A stretch of 64,000 nt of DNA from assembly GCA_036499395.1 (NCBI GenBank), contig DASYDW010000064.1, forward strand, positions 1 through 64,000, in the 5' to 3' direction. Numbering within the stretch: the first letter of the stretch is position 1; the number at the start of each line of letters is the position of its first letter. Of this stretch, positions 60,753-64,000 are shown piece after piece. The stretch comes from Pirellulales bacterium. Lineage in GTDB: Bacteria > Planctomycetota > Planctomycetia > Pirellulales > JACPPG01. A program made the translations under genes and the position numbers. The notes beneath the pieces were generated by a model. The model saw nothing but the letters and a program-made list of their open reading frames with translations, was not told the DNA's origin and made no database searches.

Positions 60753-62117
60753 TTAGTCCTGTTTTTCGGCCGTCGCGACTTTTTTCTGGATGCAATAGAG
60801 CGCGTGTTCGCCGCGGATCAGCAACTGATCCCCGGCGATGGCCGGGGTGGCCAAAAACATTTCGTCCTCGCCTAATGCGTTCACGCGTATCAGTTCGTAC
60901 GTCGGCCCGGACTTGATGACGAAGGTATCGCCGTATTCGCTCAGACAGAAGACCTGTCCATTGGCGGCCCAGGGCGAAGCCGTGAACGCCCGGCCATTAG
61001 GCAAGCGCTTCTTCTCGTACATCGTCTTCCCACTCTGCGCGTCATAACAAGAGAGGATGCCGAGGTCTGTCACCGCGTAGATGTAATCCTGATAGTAGAG
61101 CAGCGACGGATTGTACGGCGCGGCTTTGCGCAGCGACCAGGCTACGAAGGCGTTGCTTGTCGCGTCGGGCGGCAGGGTAATATCTCCCATGGCGCCTGAA
61201 CGTACGGCCAGAATCGGCCGCGACTTGCTCAGCACGTGTCCCGAGGCCAGGTAGAGCAAGTTCGGGCCTGCCAGCGGCGACGGAATCGAGTGGGCCGACA
61301 CGTCGTTCAGATGCCACAATGGCTTGCCATCCAGATCATAGGAGCGGATAACTCCGCTGCCCGAGACCACGATCTCGGTCCGCATGGGATTGTGCCATAC
61401 GAAGGGAGTCGACCAGCAACTCTTCTCGGCACGGGCGACGCGCCAATTCTCGGCTCCGGTTTTCCGATCGAGAGCGATCAGGAACGAGTCATCCTCATTG
61501 TCATTGAGGATAAAAACATTGTCGCCATGCAGTATTGGCGAGCTGCCCGTCCCCATGCCATCGGCCGTCTTATAGCTGCCGAGCGTTCGCGACCAAAGTG
61601 GCTCGCCCGTGACGCTGTAACAGAAAACGCCCAGATTACCGAAGTAGGCGTACACGCGTTCGCCGTCGGTGACCGGGGTCTCGGAAGCGTACGTATTCTT
61701 CAGATGGACCGATTGCGGTGGTACCCCTTGATGCGCGACGTGCTGCCACAGGATACGGCCATCGCTTAAATCGACACAGACGACGCGCCATTGCTGCACA
61801 GTCTTGGGCGCCTCGTGCTGATCGCCGCCGAAGTAGATTCCTCGCTTGCGCTCGACCTGGTCATCGTCGCTGGTGACGCTGGTCAGGAAGACGCGATTGC
61901 CCCACACGATAGGACACGACCAGCCGCGACCGGGAATCGCAGTTTTCCAGGCAATGCTTTCGCTCGCGCTCCACGCTTCAGGCAGGCGTGGATCGTCAAC
62001 AACCCCTTGCGCAGCCGGGCCGCGGAACTGTGGCCAGTTGTCCCCGGCAACGAGCGCGCCTGGCGCAAACGAGAGCAGCACCAGGGCCCATAGCGCGTAT
62101 TTTAAAAGTGAATGCAT
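60753..62117 (-). CDS. Exported PQQ-binding-like beta-propeller protein
   Basis: A 454-residue protein with a signal peptide at 1-24 and a mature eight-bladed-propeller-like domain. It starts NWPQFRGPAAQGVVDD (the planctomycete WPQFRGP signature) and contains W-containing repeats such as LPEAWSASESIAWKTAIPGR and CVDLSDGRILWQHVAHQG. It binds a PQQ-like fold without known catalytic residues. Family knowledge: extremely numerous in planctomycetes, role unproven. Ribosome-binding site weak. Its single-gene position is between the ABC exporter and the sensor kinase. Confidence 0.9.
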   Translation of the reverse strand: MHSLLKYALWALVLLSFAPGALVAGDNWPQFRGPAAQGVVDDPRLPEAWSASESIAWKTAIPGRGWSCPIVWGNRVFLTSVTSDDDQVERKRGIYFGGDQHEAPKTVQQWRVVCVDLSDGRILWQHVAHQGVPPQSVHLKNTYASETPVTDGERVYAYFGNLGVFCYSVTGEPLWSRTLGSYKTADGMGTGSSPILHGDNVFILNDNEDDSFLIALDRKTGAENWRVARAEKSCWSTPFVWHNPMRTEIVVSGSGVIRSYDLDGKPLWHLNDVSAHSIPSPLAGPNLLYLASGHVLSKSRPILAVRSGAMGDITLPPDATSNAFVAWSLRKAAPYNPSLLYYQDYIYAVTDLGILSCYDAQSGKTMYEKKRLPNGRAFTASPWAANGQVFCLSEYGDTFVIKSGPTYELIRVNALGEDEMFLATPAIAGDQLLIRGEHALYCIQKKVATAEKQD

Positions 62118-62184
62118 AGGAGAGTCTCGTAGACGTTAGTCTATGCGATGAGGCGCGCCGGACAAAGACAGCGGCGTGGGCCGC

Positions 62185-63648
62185 TCAGAGACTGAGGGCG
62201 CTTTTGCTAATGGGTAGTTCGACCCAAATGCGAGTCCCGGAACCGGGTTCACTGCGCACATCCGCGCGCCCACCAAACAGGCGAGCCCGCTCGACAAGGC
62301 CACGCAGGCCGAAGCGTCCCTCGGGCACCGCCGCGCGGTCGAAACCGACGCCGTCGTCGACAATCGTCAAGATCACCCGCTCGTCGACCTGCGCCAGATC
62401 CACATGCACGTGCGCAGCCTTGCTATGCCGCCGGGCATTGGTCAGCGATTCTTGCACGATGCGGAACAAGGCCCCTTCCAAGAGCGGCGGCAGGCGCGTA
62501 AAGCGAACGTCGTGCGCAAAAGTCATTTGCGGCCCCGAGTCGGCCTGTTTCTCGTTGATCAAGTATTCGATCGCGACCAGGATCCCTTTGTCATCGATGA
62601 CCATGGGTCGCAGATTCGAAATCATGCGTCGCCCTTCGCCGATAGCCTTACGCAGCGCCGCTTCGATCTTGTCAAGACGCTCTATCGAGCAGGGATTCTC
62701 CGGCGGCAAGCCAGGGCGGAGTGACTCGAGCAGCATTTTCGCGCCGACCAGATCCTGAATGAACCCGTCGTGGATTTCGCAGGCCAGCAAGTGCCGCTCG
62801 CGCTCCTGTAAATCGAGCAGCCGTTTGAGTAACTTCCTTTCCATGCGCAGGCTGTCTTCCACATTGCGTTGATCGGTGATGTCCTCGGCGATGCCGGCGA
62901 TACGCGATATCTGGCCGTCGGCGCCGAACGAGGCGAACGCGCGGTCGCGAATCCAACGCAACGAGCCGTCGGGGCGGGTGATACGATATTCGGCCTGAAA
63001 ACCCCCGGAAGCCAGGCCCGCCGCGAACGCACGTTCGACGCGCGGTCGATCCTCGGGATAGACGGCGTCGAACCAGCCGAATAGGCCGTCGTACAATTCG
63101 GTCGCCGCCCGCCCCCAAACTCGCTGATAGGCGTTCGTGACGTAGAGTACCCGGCTTTTGTCGGCGTCCATCAACCAAAACACTTCGCGTACATTCTCGG
63201 CCAATTGTCGAAAACGTAGCTCGCTCTCGCGCAGCGCTTCTTCCACGCGCCGCACCTTCGTGACATCGCCGCAAATCGCGAGCGCCAAAGCCGTCTTTTG
63301 CCGCGGCAAGGGAATTACGCGGATCGCGCGCACCGACCCGTCGATCCAGCGCGACTCGAACTGGTCGGCCTGTCCCAACTGGCAAACGGTGTGCAAAACG
63401 TCGCGGCAGCGCGCATGGCCCGAAGGAGCTAGAAAATCGAAAATCGTGCAACCTTCGTCGTCATCGTCGCCGGCCAGCATGGAGAGTTCACGATTGCAAT
63501 AATGCACCCGCCCGGTGCCATCGACGGCGAGAATCGTGTCCTCGCCATGCAATGTCAATGCGTCGAGCATGGCTTGCAAATCGGGGCGCGCCCGGGCCGG
63601 ACCTTGATCCGGATTTATTGCGTCACGCGAAGGTGTTTTGTTCAACAT
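62185..63648 (-). CDS. PAS-PAS sensor histidine kinase, NarL-type (HisKA_3)
   Basis: A 487-residue cytoplasmic kinase. Two PAS regions are at about 25-130 (DTILAVDGTGRVHYCNRELS) and 145-265 (VFWLMDADKSRVLYVTNAYQ). The HisKA_3 helix has phospho-His293 in HLLACEIHDGFIQDLVGAK and HATPase_c spans about 385-480 (TIVDDGVGFDRAAVPEGRFG). This class pairs with NarL/LuxR-type response regulators; none lies in the window, so the partner is elsewhere or beyond the edge. The ATG at 63648 lacks an obvious Shine-Dalgarno. Confidence 0.92.
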   Translation of the reverse strand: MLNKTPSRDAINPDQGPARARPDLQAMLDALTLHGEDTILAVDGTGRVHYCNRELSMLAGDDDDEGCTIFDFLAPSGHARCRDVLHTVCQLGQADQFESRWIDGSVRAIRVIPLPRQKTALALAICGDVTKVRRVEEALRESELRFRQLAENVREVFWLMDADKSRVLYVTNAYQRVWGRAATELYDGLFGWFDAVYPEDRPRVERAFAAGLASGGFQAEYRITRPDGSLRWIRDRAFASFGADGQISRIAGIAEDITDQRNVEDSLRMERKLLKRLLDLQERERHLLACEIHDGFIQDLVGAKMLLESLRPGLPPENPCSIERLDKIEAALRKAIGEGRRMISNLRPMVIDDKGILVAIEYLINEKQADSGPQMTFAHDVRFTRLPPLLEGALFRIVQESLTNARRHSKAAHVHVDLAQVDERVILTIVDDGVGFDRAAVPEGRFGLRGLVERARLFGGRADVRSEPGSGTRIWVELPISKSALSL

Positions 63649-63693
63649 GGAGGGTATCTCTACCGCGGTGCCTGGCCGCCGCTGGTGCCAACG

Positions 63694-64000
63694 CTATTCC
63701 TTCATCGTCGCCTGTTTTAATAATTGTCGGGCCTCGTCGACCAGCAGATCCCGCTCCAGCAGCTCGCGTTGCGTGGCGCGCCATGGTGACGAATCATCAA
63801 ACGTCGGCACCGGTTCGGCTTCGGCTTTTTCCAGCCACGCCTGCGCTGCCGCCATATCACCTAAGTGGGAATGTGCCATGCTCACGACCGCGAAATCGGC
63901 GCAGCGCGCTGTCCAACCGGGAGTCTCGAACAATTCTTCGTACAGAGTCTTCGCCTGTTGATAATGGCCCGCACGCAGCAGTGCTATGGCCAGCATGCGC
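63694..64000 (-). CDS. C-terminal part of a TPR-containing protein (cut by window edge)
   Basis: A partial frame running off the right edge (102 complete codons seen). It contains TPR-like helices (MLAIALLRAGHYQQAKTLYE, VVSMAHSHLGDMAAAQAWLE) and ends LVDEARQLLKQATMKE. This pattern, with a long alternating helix array near the end, is typical of the C-terminal TPR region of planctomycete serine/threonine protein kinases. The kinase part is not visible. Reading frame is open to the edge, so the start lies beyond 64000. Confidence 0.75.
   Translation of the reverse strand, partial: RMLAIALLRAGHYQQAKTLYEELFETPGWTARCADFAVVSMAHSHLGDMAAAQAWLEKAEAEPVPTFDDSSPWRATQRELLERDLLVDEARQLLKQATMKE

Overview
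The window reads as a chromosome segment of a planctomycete, most likely a Pirellulales-type bacterium. The evidence is a DUF1549/DUF1553 protein with planctomycete-type c-heme motifs followed by a DUF1501 protein, two PEP-CTERM secreted proteins, a cytochrome/redoxin fusion with EF-hands, a PQQ-type beta-propeller, several large sensor kinases, moderately high GC and loosely packed genes of alternating strand. No phage, IS element or CRISPR array was seen.

Bases 1-29,430 look like one functional island for carbohydrate reserves, trehalose and stress. It holds a glycogen debranching enzyme, a GT4 glycosyltransferase, TreY, TreZ, a TreT-like trehalose synthase with a DUF5752 partner, and many small stress-type proteins (two CsbD, DUF1328, DUF3309, PRC-barrel, BON-like, small lipoproteins and membrane peptides). 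Among them lie two NtrC-type sigma-54 activators, a receiver-Hpt protein, two hybrid histidine kinases and a single-domain receiver. By eye I find thirteen good -24/-12 (sigma-54) promoter matches in the gaps of this region, nearly all 57-110 bases ahead of a start codon and in the right orientation. One matches the consensus completely. My main proposal is a sigma-54-dependent trehalose and stress regulon driven by a locally encoded phosphorelay (hybrid kinases to Hpt to NtrC-type activator). Gene identities are well supported; the regulatory wiring is inference.

Bases 29,570-46,220 are more ordinary planctomycete content: the DUF1549/DUF1553 and DUF1501 pair, an MFS transporter, a sugar-isomerase-like TIM barrel, a redoxin/cytochrome/copper-monooxygenase-like/EF-hand fusion, an RlmM-like rRNA methyltransferase beside a YdeP-type molybdopterin oxidoreductase, an ABC-F ATPase and a large metallo-beta-lactamase-fold protein. 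A tRNA-Lys(CTT) with a strong terminator follows at 46,614.

Bases 46,740-64,000 hold a second PEP-CTERM protein, a GYF/DUF805 membrane protein, a methyltransferase, and a long minus-strand run. That run goes ArsR regulator, AHSA1/SRPBCC, transglutaminase, VOC, SRPBCC, DoxX-like, BNR propeller, MoaD-like, with a 20-base palindromic operator candidate at its head. Then come a large MscS channel, an ABC exporter, a PQQ-propeller protein, a PAS sensor kinase and the cut-off 3' end of a TPR protein.
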